The notes below the pieces were generated by a model. It had not been told where the DNA came from. It worked only from the letters and a program-made list of their open reading frames with translations, and did no database searches. The position numbers were made by a program, and so were the translations under genes. This document shows, piece by piece, positions 19,632 through 28,657 of a stretch of DNA of 64,000 nucleotides; position 1 is the stretch's first letter, and the number at the start of each line of letters is the position of its first letter. The stretch is from Acidobacteriota bacterium (GTDB taxonomy: Bacteria; Acidobacteriota; Blastocatellia; RBC074). The stretch spans positions 11,001-75,000 of the forward strand of contig JADJLO010000003.1 in NCBI GenBank assembly GCA_016710075.1. Direction: 5' to 3'.

Positions 19632-19712
19632 ATGAGTCTTTTTGAGTGTATCGAAGCCGTCAAAAGCGTTCGCTTTGTGATCAAAGAAGGAAAGATAATC
19701 AGGCAGGAATAA
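19632..19712 (+). pseudogene. C-terminal remnant of an amidohydrolase
   Basis: The frame ending at TAA 19710-19712 reads ECIEAVKSVRFVIKEGKIIRQE. The pattern VxxVRFVxKxGxIxR is a common ending of metal-dependent amidohydrolases of the imidazolonepropionase-like group. No body of such a gene precedes it; the YfcC gene ends 45 bases upstream. It is one of several orphan gene tails in the first 20 kb. The call is based on a short motif. Confidence 0.4.
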
Positions 19713-19779
19713 ATTGAGCAGACTGAATTACTGTTGTTACGCACGGAATATTCTTTATTTTGATTTGACTAGCCCACAA

Positions 19780-20015
19780 CCCGCGAAGCGGGTGGCAGCA
19801 TGTAGCCCAGGGTGAAGCGAGGCCGAAGGCCGAGCGAACCCTGGGTATCGTAATCAACATCATTCCGAGCCCGTGAAACGGGCGACAGAAAAACAGCCGC
19901 TGGACATTTGGCACTGAATCTGTCGCCCACTTCGTGGGCTTGGTTTTATTTTTCACATTTACCTAGGGTTCCGCTCGGCCTTCGGCCTCGCTTCACCCTA
20001 GGCTATCAGCCCGCC
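19780..20015. repeat. Cluster of REP-like palindromes
   Basis: Two long palindromes of the same family lie in opposite flavours. 19806-19845 begins CCCAGGGTGAAGCGAGGCC and closes with the reverse complement. 19962-20002 begins CCTAGGGTTCCGCTCGGCC and closes the same way. Smaller hairpins sit between and beside them at 19780-19792, 19869-19883 and 19925-19939 (GCCCACTTCGTGGGC). The core GAGGCCGAAGGCCGAGC with GAA or TTC loops is typical of REP/BIME elements mobilised by Y1 (TnpA-REP) transposases. No transposase gene is in this window. The rest of 19587-20095 holds no gene apart from the amidohydrolase remnant. Confidence 0.8.
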
Positions 20016-20095
20016 GGCTTCGTCGGCTTTGAATTACTTCAAAAGAACGTGTCAAACCGATTCAGGAATTCTTATTTGCCTAACATGAGTGAATT

Positions 20096-21670
20096 ATGAA
20101 TAAAAACTATCTGCATAAAATTCTCGTTGTTACGTTTCTGGCGCTTGTCGCCTGCACCATCGCAACTGCACAGCCACCAAGCAGCCAAACCATTGACGCA
20201 CTGGTCGAACGTTCGATGAAAACGTTCGATGTGCCGGGCATCAGCGTCGGCATCATCAAGGACGGGCAAATCATTTATGCCAAAGGTCACGGCGTCAGGT
20301 CGCTGAATACGATGGCAAAGATGGACGAAAATACTTTGTTTGGAATTGCCTCCAACTCGAAGGCCTTTACGGCTGCGGCGCTCGGCATGCTGGTTGATGA
20401 AAGGAAAATCAAATGGGACGACAAGGTGCGGGATTACATTCCTGAATTCAAGCTTTACAACGCCTACGTGTCGGAAGAGTTCACGATCCGCGACCTGCTC
20501 ACGCACCGCAGCGGCCTCGGCCTCGGCGCGGGCGATCTCATGTTTTTCCCCGATGGCAGCGATTTTACGATCAAGGATGTCATTCATAATTTGCGCTACC
20601 TGAAACAGGTTTCCGGCTTTCGCACGAAATACGATTACGACAACAATCTTTACATCGTCGCGGGCGAAGTCATCGAGCGTGTGTCAGGCAAAAGCTGGCC
20701 GGAATTCATCGAAGAACGAATCCTGCAACCCGTCGGCATGAGCAAAAGCGCCGCGCTGTTTGAACGGCTGAAAGATAAAAGCAATGTGATCGAAGGTCAC
20801 GCGCCGGTCAATGACAAGGTTCAGGTCATCGTTCGCAGTTCGGTAAAAGTTGCTGCCGCTGCGGGTGGCATCAATTCCAATATCACCGACTTGCTGAAAT
20901 GGGTGCAGTTGCTGCTGGCGCACGGGAAATACGGTGAAGGCCAGGCAAAACGGCTGTTTTCCGAAGCCGTGCATCGTGAATTGTGGACGCCGCAAACGAT
21001 CATTCCGGTTGGTAATCCCGGCCCTTACAACACGCATTTTTCCGCCTACGGACTCGGCTTTGGGCTGAGCGATGTGAATGGCTACAAACAGGTTTCGCAC
21101 ACGGGCGGACTCGAAGGGATGGTCACACAGATCACGATGATCCCTGAATTGAACCTCGGCATTATCGTCCTCACCAACCAGCAGGAAGGCGCGGCGTTTC
21201 AGTCCATCACGAATCAGATCAAAGATGCCTATTTCGGGAAGACCGGAACCGATTGGATCACTGACTTATCGAACCGGCGTAAAAAATCGCTGGATGAAGC
21301 CAAAGCTCTGACCGATAAGATTTGGCTTGAAATCGAAGCGGCGCAAAAACTGAGCAACAATAAAACTCCGGTGGACCTTTTTCTCGGCAAGTATGCCGAT
21401 GCATGGCTTGGCGAAGTCACGATCTCCTTGAAAAATGGCAAACCGTGGTTTGATTCCAAACGCTCGCCGAAACTCACTGGAGAAATGCTGCCGTATAAAG
21501 GCAATACTTTTGTCGTCAAATGGGTAGACCGCAGCATGGATGCCGATGCGTTTGTGAGCTTCAGTCTTGATCAGGAAGGCAAAGCCGCGGGCTTTACGAT
21601 GCGTGCCATATCACCGTTGACGGATTTTAGCTACGACTTTCACGATCTCGATTTTCATCGGTCGAAATAA
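20096..21670 (+). CDS. Secreted serine hydrolase, beta-lactamase/PBP4* fold with DUF3471-type tail
   Basis: 524 residues. The N-terminus is a signal peptide that may be a lipoprotein type (LALVACTIATAQ). The beta-lactamase-fold domain spans about 30-385: the SxxK nucleophile is in IASNSKAFTAAA near residue 88, a YxN-like YDN lies in YDYDNNLY, and HTGG is in VSHTGGLEGMV near 340. The last 110 residues (DLFLGKYADAWLGEVTI) match the small lipocalin-like DUF3471 domain common in this group. Relatives include D-aminopeptidases, esterases and carboxypeptidases; the substrate cannot be set from sequence. It lies after the REP cluster and 111 bases before the cyanophycinase gene. Confidence 0.85.
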   Translation: MNKNYLHKILVVTFLALVACTIATAQPPSSQTIDALVERSMKTFDVPGISVGIIKDGQIIYAKGHGVRSLNTMAKMDENTLFGIASNSKAFTAAALGMLVDERKIKWDDKVRDYIPEFKLYNAYVSEEFTIRDLLTHRSGLGLGAGDLMFFPDGSDFTIKDVIHNLRYLKQVSGFRTKYDYDNNLYIVAGEVIERVSGKSWPEFIEERILQPVGMSKSAALFERLKDKSNVIEGHAPVNDKVQVIVRSSVKVAAAAGGINSNITDLLKWVQLLLAHGKYGEGQAKRLFSEAVHRELWTPQTIIPVGNPGPYNTHFSAYGLGFGLSDVNGYKQVSHTGGLEGMVTQITMIPELNLGIIVLTNQQEGAAFQSITNQIKDAYFGKTGTDWITDLSNRRKKSLDEAKALTDKIWLEIEAAQKLSNNKTPVDLFLGKYADAWLGEVTISLKNGKPWFDSKRSPKLTGEMLPYKGNTFVVKWVDRSMDADAFVSFSLDQEGKAAGFTMRAISPLTDFSYDFHDLDFHRSK

Positions 21671-21730
21671 TCACCATGCTCCGAAGATGAATCAACCAAT
21701 TTGAAAGTGGCAAAGTGAAAATCCGAGCAT

Positions 21731-21756
21731 GGAGTTCCGCCTTCAAGCGGGGCTCC
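21731..21756. repeat. Hairpin repeat of the GGAGTTCCGCCTTCAGGCGG family
   Basis: GGAGTTCCGC, CTTCAA and GCGGGGCTCC form a compact stem-loop between the serine hydrolase and cyanophycinase genes. The same core recurs at 45754-45818 and 48114-48148. It is probably a small dispersed palindromic element and may also end transcription. Confidence 0.6.
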
Positions 21757-21781
21757 AAGGTAGATCTTTCGAGGAGTGTTC

Positions 21782-22741
21782 ATGCAGAAAAGGAATTGGT
21801 TCAGCTATACAGCCGTGTTGCTGTTGTTGACGGTTGTTACTGCAGGCATCGCCCATTTTGACAAACCCGGCAGCGCGGCCTCACAGGAAGTGCCGGAATA
21901 CGGGCCGGCCAGCGGAAAGCTGGTGATTGTCGGAGGCGGTCCATTGAATAACACCGGCATCGTCGAGAAGTTCATTGAGCTCGCCGGCGGTCCCGATGCC
22001 AGGTTCGTCATCGTGCCGACCGCCGGCGGCAACAAGACGCCGACCGGTGAAATCAAGGTCTACAAAGAGGAAGAGGTGATCGCTTCGTGGAAGAAGCGTG
22101 GGCTCAAAAACGTCAGGATGCTGCATACGCACGATCCGAAGGTCGCCGACACTGAGGAATTTACAGCGCCTTTGCGCGAAGCCAACGCCGTCTGGTTCGA
22201 TGGAGGCCGCCAGTGGAACATCGTGGATTCGTACATGAACACCCTGACTTACCGCGAGTTTCACAAAGTGCTGGAACGCGGCGGCGTGATTGGAGGCAGT
22301 TCGGCTGGAGCGACCATTCAGGGCGATTACCTGGTCCGCGGGGCGATTGCCGGCCCTGACATTATGATGACGCCGGAAAAAGAGCACGAACACGGCTTCA
22401 ACTTTCTGCGCAAATCGGCCATTGATCAGCACATCAACACTCGCATGCGCTGGGACGATCTGATTCCGGTCATGAAGAAATACCCCAATCTGTTGGGCAT
22501 CGGCTTGTCCGAAGGCACGGCAATCATCGTCACCGGCGACCGCTTTGAGGTGATGGGCGCCTGGAAGGTGGCGATCCACGACAATACACGCGTCTATCAA
22601 CCGTGGGAGAAACCCTATTACGTGCTCTCGGCGGGCGACGTTTACAACATGAAGGCGCGGAAGATCGAAAAGTACGGCAACGGTGCGCAGTCCCGCCCGC
22701 AACCGGCGGCAGGCGCCGAAAGAGCGCAACCAAAGCCCTGA
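21782..22741 (+). CDS. Cyanophycinase (S51 family), exported
   Basis: 319 residues. A signal or anchor helix (FSYTAVLLLLTVVTAGIAHF) shows export, so this is the extracellular type that digests cyanophycin released by other organisms into beta-Asp-Arg dipeptides, or a related peptidase E-like enzyme. The glutamine-amidotransferase-like S51 fold is evident: GKLVIVGGGPLNN near residue 42, FDGGRQWNIVDS near 140 and the nucleophile serine in IGGSSAGATIQGDYLVRG near 178. IDQHINTRMR and GIGLSEGTAIIV follow. ATG 21782 has GAGGAG at 21771-21776; an in-frame GTG lies six bases upstream. No cyanophycin synthetase is present here, fitting a scavenging role. Confidence 0.85.
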   Translation: MQKRNWFSYTAVLLLLTVVTAGIAHFDKPGSAASQEVPEYGPASGKLVIVGGGPLNNTGIVEKFIELAGGPDARFVIVPTAGGNKTPTGEIKVYKEEEVIASWKKRGLKNVRMLHTHDPKVADTEEFTAPLREANAVWFDGGRQWNIVDSYMNTLTYREFHKVLERGGVIGGSSAGATIQGDYLVRGAIAGPDIMMTPEKEHEHGFNFLRKSAIDQHINTRMRWDDLIPVMKKYPNLLGIGLSEGTAIIVTGDRFEVMGAWKVAIHDNTRVYQPWEKPYYVLSAGDVYNMKARKIEKYGNGAQSRPQPAAGAERAQPKP

Positions 22742-22755
22742 CATTGACCCCTTTT

Positions 22756-23721
22756 TTATTTGGACCCTGATCCGGTGTTCACTTCAAAAACGTAAAGCGT
22801 CGATTGCCGATCTTCCGGCAGGAACCAGGCGCGAAGCCCGCGCTCCGTGGGCTCGATCCAGAAGGGATTCTGCGTCATCGGAAAGCCGGATTCAGTCCAC
22901 AGATCGAGCGGGAGCTGGTGGATTGCCCTATTGGCCGCGAGGTCCACAAGCTCCAGTCCGCCGAGACTGAATCTTCCACCTGCTTTTCCCGACTGATAGT
23001 TGCTCAGTCCGGCGCACAGCATTTCTCCGCGCCCCAGAAATTTGCAGTCCTGATAATCGATGTAGAAAGAGGGATTCTGCCGGCGCAGTTTTTCGGGCGG
23101 TGTCCCGGCATTGGTGACACGGCCTTGCGGGTTGAGCGTCCAGCGATAGAACGAACGCGAGCCCCAACTGACTCCGTGTAATGTGTGGTTTTCGGTGTTG
23201 TGAACGATGCCGCCGATGTGGTCGGAATAGCGAAAGACTTCGGTCGCTTTCATTGCAGCGGGATCGACGCGATAGATTATCGAGTGGCTGTTGGGACGGT
23301 ATTCGGCTACGGGCACCCAGATGAATTTGCCGTCGTAGTCGATGCCGCCGGGATGATAAATCGCGCCTTCTCCAAGCGGCAGGTCCGCCAGCAGCTTGCC
23401 CTGCGCGTCGAATTTGAAGAGGTGCCCACGACCTGCGCCAGTGTCGCGGTCGAATCCGTTCTGTGGCTGGGCGAAACGTTTGGTTGGTTGTGTGACCTCG
23501 ACTGAAGAGACGTAAAAAAATTCTCCGATCTTCACCATGCCCTGCGGATGATGTGTGTTGAAATTGACCGGCACCGAGGCCGTCATCCGCCATTGTGAAG
23601 CGCGCGTCAGTTGCTTGAATCGTTCGCTGATCAGACGCCCTTGTGCCAGTGCCCCGGAGCTGTTGAGCATGTCCAATGTGCAGATTATGATGAATAGGAA
23701 TCCTGATTTTTTCATAAGCAT
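22756..23721 (-). CDS. Secreted DUF6454-type beta-propeller protein
   Basis: 321 residues with a signal peptide (LFIIICTLDMLNSSGALAQ). The rest is rich in propeller-like strands: HHPQGMVKIGEFFYVSSV, HLFKFDAQGKLL, YHPGGIDYDGKFIWVPVAEY and VFRYSDHIGGIVHN. It ends with FWIEPTERGLRAWFLPED. The text resembles proteins catalogued as DUF6454, which have no known activity. It converges with the cyanophycinase gene, whose stop is 14 bases away. No catalytic motif is visible. Confidence 0.6.
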   Translation of the reverse strand: MLMKKSGFLFIIICTLDMLNSSGALAQGRLISERFKQLTRASQWRMTASVPVNFNTHHPQGMVKIGEFFYVSSVEVTQPTKRFAQPQNGFDRDTGAGRGHLFKFDAQGKLLADLPLGEGAIYHPGGIDYDGKFIWVPVAEYRPNSHSIIYRVDPAAMKATEVFRYSDHIGGIVHNTENHTLHGVSWGSRSFYRWTLNPQGRVTNAGTPPEKLRRQNPSFYIDYQDCKFLGRGEMLCAGLSNYQSGKAGGRFSLGGLELVDLAANRAIHQLPLDLWTESGFPMTQNPFWIEPTERGLRAWFLPEDRQSTLYVFEVNTGSGSK

Positions 23722-23910
23722 TGTGCCACGTTCTTTATTGACTCCAGTTTGAACCTCAACCCGTCAGTTGATTTTTGAATGCCTGTTCTTGAATTATTCG
23801 TGTCTCAATGAAAGTTGTAAAGATGATAAAGCACTATGGATACTTTGCTTCATAATTGAACTGTTCCAGAAACAGATGGAGTATCAGTTACCCAATAAGA
23901 ATTAGTTTAC

Positions 23911-24162
23911 TAACTGATACTGTTGGCGAATTGAATTTATAGCCTGTTTCCGTGTTTCCCCGTTTTATTGATATTTTGGAATGGTCGAAATACGAGCGGG
24001 AGCGCAGGCGTCCCGCCTGCGTCAATTCGATTAACGCAAATCTGATATGAACGTGCAGATATTTCAATACAAGCAGGCGGGACGCCTGCGGTCCCGCTCG
24101 TATTTTGATTCTGTAATTTCTGACAATCTACCAAAGGATGAATTCGCCAACAGTATCAGTTA
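23911..24162. mobile_element. Nested inverted-repeat element (MITE-like)
   Basis: Outer arms 23911-23932 (TAACTGATACTGTTGGCGAA...) and 24141-24162 are perfect 22-base reverse complements. Inside, 23988-24020 (AAATACGAGCGGGAGCGCAG...) and 24073-24105 are 33-base reverse complements with one mismatch, and each inner arm contains the palindrome GCAGGCGNNNCGCCTGC. No protein is encoded. The size (252 bases) and terminal symmetry resemble a non-autonomous element. Its right end is only 24 bases from the methyltransferase start, so it may carry or disrupt that promoter. The rest of 23722-24186 is AT-rich and without a gene; GTATCAGTTA at 23881-23890 is a partial third copy of the outer arm. Confidence 0.65.
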
Positions 24163-24186
24163 CTAATACGTTAACCTGGAGGGACA

Positions 24187-25203
24187 ATGCCCGAACAACC
24201 GAATCCTGAAAATATATTGCAGACGGGCCTGGCGTTCTGCACCGCTAAGACGTTACTTAGCGCCATCGAAATGAGCCTTTTCACCGATCTGGCGCATCAT
24301 GGGCCGGAGAGCTTCGAGTCGCTCATCGGTCGGCTGGGGCTTCATCCCCGTTCGGCACGAGACTTTCTAGACACCCTGGTTGCGCTCGGCTTTTTGAATC
24401 GCACGGGCGACATTTATTCGAACACGCCGGAGACCGATCTCTTCCTCGACCGGAAAAAGCCGTCATACATCGGTGGCATGCTCGAGATGGCGAACCATCG
24501 TCTTTATCCATTCTGGGGACACCTGACGGAGGCGCTTCGTACAGGGCAACCGCAAAACGAAAGCAAGACCGGAGGTGCGGGGCTCTTCGAAACGCTCTAT
24601 GCTGATCCCGCACGGCTCAAGGAGTTTCTCGCCGCGATGACCGGCATCAGCCACGCATCCAATATGACAATCGCCCGTGCCTTTCCGTGGAAGGACCATG
24701 GTACGTATGTCGATGTCGGGACTGCGCAGGGGGATCTTGCGTCTCAGATTGCGCTTGCCAATCCGCACCTTCGCGGCATGGGATTTGATTTGCCTGAAGT
24801 GGCGCCGATATTCGAGGACTATGTCGAACACCTTGGCGTCGCGGATCGGCTCCGTTTCGTTCCGGGTGATTTCTTCAAGCAGGAGTTGCCAAAGGCGGAC
24901 GTCGTCTTGATGGGGCATATCCTGCACGACTGGGATCTGCCGACAAAAAAGATGCTCATCAGAAAGGCGTATGAGGCAATTCCTGCGGGTGGCGCCCTCA
25001 TTATCTATGAGGCCATCATCGACGACGATAGATCGAAAAACGCCTTCGGGTTGATAATGAGCCTGAATATGCTCATCGAGACGCCGGGTGGATTCGATTA
25101 CACGGGAGCTGATTGCAGCGCGTGGATGAAAGAAGCGGGATTCTCCACGACTCGCGTCGAGCATCTTGTCGGACCGGATTCGATGGTGATTGGAATCAAG
25201 TAG
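24187..25203 (+). CDS. SAM-dependent O-methyltransferase (hydroxyindole/caffeate type)
   Basis: 338 residues. An N-terminal winged-helix dimerisation domain (1-100, SARDFLDTLVALGFLNR) precedes a class I SAM domain. The binding motif is YVDVGTAQGDLASQIA near residue 180, with GFDLPEV as the acidic ribose-binding site. The catalytic-histidine region is MGHILHDWDLPTKKML near 242 and a late acidic segment is IIYEAIIDDD. The family methylates hydroxyl groups on aromatic or polyketide-like small molecules. The start has GGAGGG at 24178-24183. The next gene begins nine bases downstream, so the methyltransferase and the fusion enzyme are probably co-translated; the methyl acceptor may be its product or substrate. 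Confidence 0.85.
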   Translation: MPEQPNPENILQTGLAFCTAKTLLSAIEMSLFTDLAHHGPESFESLIGRLGLHPRSARDFLDTLVALGFLNRTGDIYSNTPETDLFLDRKKPSYIGGMLEMANHRLYPFWGHLTEALRTGQPQNESKTGGAGLFETLYADPARLKEFLAAMTGISHASNMTIARAFPWKDHGTYVDVGTAQGDLASQIALANPHLRGMGFDLPEVAPIFEDYVEHLGVADRLRFVPGDFFKQELPKADVVLMGHILHDWDLPTKKMLIRKAYEAIPAGGALIIYEAIIDDDRSKNAFGLIMSLNMLIETPGGFDYTGADCSAWMKEAGFSTTRVEHLVGPDSMVIGIK

Positions 25204-25212
25204 CGCTTCATC

Positions 25213-28200
25213 ATGAATGAACCGAGAGTGAATGATATCTCCGTCTTTGATCATCCCGGACCTGAGTTGTCGGAAAGGGAAGTCGCCGAGTTTCTGCTGC
25301 GAGACTACGGCTTGAGCAGCACACTGCAGCCATTGGTAAGCGAGCGCGATCAGAACTTCCTGGTGAATGCGGGAGGTTGCGAATACGTGCTCAAGATTGC
25401 TAATGCGGCAGAAGATCGCACATTCCTCAATCTCCAAAACAGACTTCTGGCGCATATCGCCGAAGTGGATCCCGGACTTGGCGTTCCGAGGCTTGTGCCT
25501 GCGCGGGATGGGCGGGGCATCGCCGAGTGGAACTCAGGCGCAGGGATGCACGCCGTCCGCCTCTTCGACTATCTTCCCGGCAAACTCATGTCTGAGGTAG
25601 AACGGACGCCTGAGGTGCTCACTGGCCTTGGGCGATTGATGGGCAGGATCTCGCGGGCGACTAAGGGGTTCGGTCATCCCGGCACTCACCGTGAGGGCTT
25701 TCTCTGGAGCCTGGACAATGTCCTTGCCGTCAAACCATGGTTGAGTGATATCGTTTCGGATGAGCAGCGCGCCCTGACAGCGCGCATCTTTGCCCGCTAC
25801 GAGGCCAGGGTGCTGCCGCGATTGAACCGGCTGCGCGCAGGGGTACTTCATCAGGATGCCAATGACAATAACGTGATCGTTGACAGCTCCGGGGAGGTCA
25901 CGGGTCTGATCGATTTCGGCGACATGATCTTCGGTCGCGTAATCAACGAGCTTGCGGTGACTCTCGCCTACGCGCTTCTGGATATGGACGATCTTTACAG
26001 CGCGGCGCGGCCGGTAATCACGGCTTATTCCCGGGTGTTTCCAATCGAGATAGATGAGGCGGAGGTTCTCTTCGATCTTGTAGCGGCGCGGCTCGCGGCG
26101 AGTGTTTGCATCTCATCGCATCGGGCGAAGGCATTTCCGGACAACGATTATCTGTTGGTATCGCAGGCTCCTGCATTCCGGCTGCTGAAGGTGCTGGACA
26201 GCACCAATCCTGCTTTTCTGGCGGCCTTTGCACGCGAGGCCGCGGGACTGCCGTCAGTTCCCGGCCATGACAGGATCACGGCCTGGCTGGCTTCGGACGA
26301 TTGCCGGCCGCACTCGCTTTTCGATTTTTCTCTCGACCGAAGCGGGCGTTACTTGTTGTCGATGCGCGCCAATGCGCCCGGCATCGAGCACGCTTCTGAC
26401 CCTGAAGCTTATTGGAACTGGCTCAAGGCCCGACTTGAGGAATCAGGTGCTCGCTTTGCAATCGGCCTCTACGGAGAAGAACGCGATGTATATGGAGGTG
26501 ACCAGTTCAGCACGCCCGGGTCACCCGAACGGCGTTCGCAGCATCTCGGCATAGACATCTTTGTTCCTGCCGGCACGCCTCTTTATGCACCGATCGCCGG
26601 GCGAGTCCTGAGTGTGGTCGATAATGCAGTCGCCAATGATTATGGCCCGACTGTTATTCTCGAACATGAAGCAGGCGTGGGCGGCCCGCATTTCTGGACG
26701 CTCTACGGCCACTTGTCTCGCGAGACTTTGAACTGTGTCAGTCCCGGGATGACGATCGAGGCAGGGCAAAAGATCGGATTCATTGGCGAACCATCTGTCA
26801 ATGGCGGCTGGGCGCCCCATCTGCACTTTCAGATCATCACGGACAGGCTGGAAGAAGAGGGCAATTTCCCCGGCGCCGGCCAGCCCAGCCTTTGGTCTGT
26901 CTGGAGCCAGATCTCGCCTGATCCGAACCTGATCCTCAGACTTGCGCCCGAGAGCTTCTTTGATGACCCGTGGCCTCCCGAGAGGCTTCTCGAACGGCGG
27001 TCGAAATCGCTCGGCCCATCTCTCTCGATCAGCTACAGAAAGAAGCTCAAAATCGTTCGTGGAAACGGCGCTTATCTGTATGACCATACGGGCCGCGCAT
27101 ACGTTGACGGCGTGAACAACATCAGTCACGTAGGTCATGCTCATCCTCATGTGGTTGAAGCGTTGACTCGCCAGGCGGGCGTTCTCAACACCAACACTCG
27201 ATATCTGCACAATTCGATAATTGAGTATGCCGAGCGGCTTGGCGCAAAATTCCCCAAACCTCTTTCCGTGGTCTTCCTCGTCTGCTCAGGCTCCGAAGCC
27301 AATGAACTGGCTCTGCGGATTGCCCGCACCGTCACCGGCAGACGCAACGTGATCTGTGTCGACTGGGGCTATCACGGCAACACGAATGGCCTCATCGAAG
27401 TGAGTCCCGTACAAGTTCAACCGCAAGGGCGGGAAAGGCAAACCGGATCATGTCGAGATTGCGGCGCTTCCCGATCCCTACCGTGGCGATTTCAAGGGCT
27501 ATGGGTTGGAGGCCGGCCGTGCCTATGCCGGATCGGTCGGTGAGAAGATCGAGATCATTCGCCGTAACACGGGCACAGGCCCTGCTGCCTTCATCGCTGA
27601 AGCTATTTCGGGCTGCGGCGGGCAGATCGTCTTTCCGGAAGGCTATCTTGGCGAAGCCGCGCAGCTCGTAAAAGCTGCCGGCGGACTCGTCATCATTGAT
27701 GAAGTCCAGACCGGCTTCGGACGCGTCGGCCGGCACTTCTGGGCCTACGATCTGCAGAATTGCGTGCCGGACATCGTTACGCTCGGCAAGCCTATCGGCA
27801 ACGGGCATCCAATGGCCGCAGTCGTGACCACGCCTGAAATCGCCGCCGGATTCGCAAATGGCATGGAATTCTTTTCGTCTTTTGGAGGCAATCCCGTGTC
27901 TGCCGCTGTCGGCATGGCTGTGCTTGATGTGATCGAGAAAGAAAGGCTTCAGGAGAAAGCTTTGGTCACAGGCCACTACCTCAAGCAGCGGCTTGTAGAG
28001 CTGGCTGCACGACACCCGCTTATCGGTGATGTCAGAGGTGAAGGACTCTTCCTCGGGGTGGAGCTCGTGCGAGACCACACGACGCTGGAACCGGCCACGC
28101 GCGAAGCCGGCGAGATCATCAACTTGATGCGCGATCAGGGAGTGCTGCTCTCAACCGACGGCCCCTTTGACAATGTGCTGAAGATAAAACCTCCCATGGC

Positions 28201-28267
28201 GTTTGGCGCCGGCGAAGCCGACATCATGACCGATACGCTCGACGCCGCCCTGACAAGAGTAGGTTGA
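25213..28267 (+). CDS. Three-domain fusion: APH-type kinase, M23 peptidase fold, class III aminotransferase (one frameshift)
   Basis: About 1,017 residues when one extra C near 27405 (GTCCCGTAC) is removed. Residues 1-340 are an aminoglycoside/hydroxylysine kinase-like domain: VLHQDANDNNVIVD holds the catalytic Asp and LIDFGDMIFG the metal Asp. Residues 430-570 are an intact M23 fold with HLGID, LYGHLS and PHLHFQI zinc ligands. Residues 600-1017 are a class III aminotransferase: GSEANELALRIAR, GYHGNT, IIDEVQTGFGRVG and the PLP lysine in TLGKPIGNGHP. Animals have separate hydroxylysine kinase and 5-phosphohydroxylysine phospho-lyase made of the first and last domains, so phosphorylation followed by lyase-type removal of phosphate and ammonia is a fair model. 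The peptidase-like middle is unexplained. Confidence 0.85.
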
Positions 28268-28291
28268 TCAGGGCGGCGTAGTGGTCTCCGA

Positions 28292-28657
28292 TTACAGGAT
28301 TGGTTTCGGACTAGGCTTGTCTGATTCGCATGCAAAGTGATATCTGACCAGGGTAACAAGATCGTTGAGACTGCAGGGCATGGCACGATACTTCGAAAGA
28401 ACCCCTGCAAATCCCGAATCACTCCTCAGCCTGCTTGATTCAACGACAATCGGCATCTCCCGGTAAGCCGGTTTTTCTCTGATGGAATTGAGTGCCCTCA
28501 GCAGGTTCGCCGGGGCGAGATCGATGATAGCCAGTTTATAGCTTCTGTGAAGCAGTGGCTCAAGAGTATGCAGACTATCGGTCACCGCGACTTCATCGCT
28601 GTATGCGCCAAACATTCTTTTCAGCTTGTCAGCGCGCTTCACATCGTCGGTTATCAT
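28292..28657 (-). CDS. Degenerate receiver-like protein
   Basis: 121 residues resembling a response-regulator receiver: MITDDVKRADKLKRMF with the two acidic residues, then LAIIDLAPANLLRALNSIRE at the phospho-acceptor position, and PIVVESSRL, where Thr/Ser would lie. The conserved lysine of strand 5 is not apparent and no output domain follows. It may be a pseudo-receiver protein or a damaged one. The start is doubtful: reading upstream in frame gives QKIRPGLL before ATG but no better start before a stop near 28735, whereas ATG in another frame at about 28741 follows AAAGGATGG. A one-base indel could hide the true start. It is the last gene of the minus-strand group that begins with the GMC enzyme. 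Confidence 0.45.
   Translation of the reverse strand: MITDDVKRADKLKRMFGAYSDEVAVTDSLHTLEPLLHRSYKLAIIDLAPANLLRALNSIREKPAYREMPIVVESSRLRSDSGFAGVLSKYRAMPCSLNDLVTLVRYHFACESDKPSPKPIL

Noticed and set aside
20096..22741. Antibiotic-resistance gene (beta-lactamase) reading
   Set aside because: The protein shares only the fold; size, tail domain and company fit secreted esterase or peptidase relatives, with no support for drug resistance.
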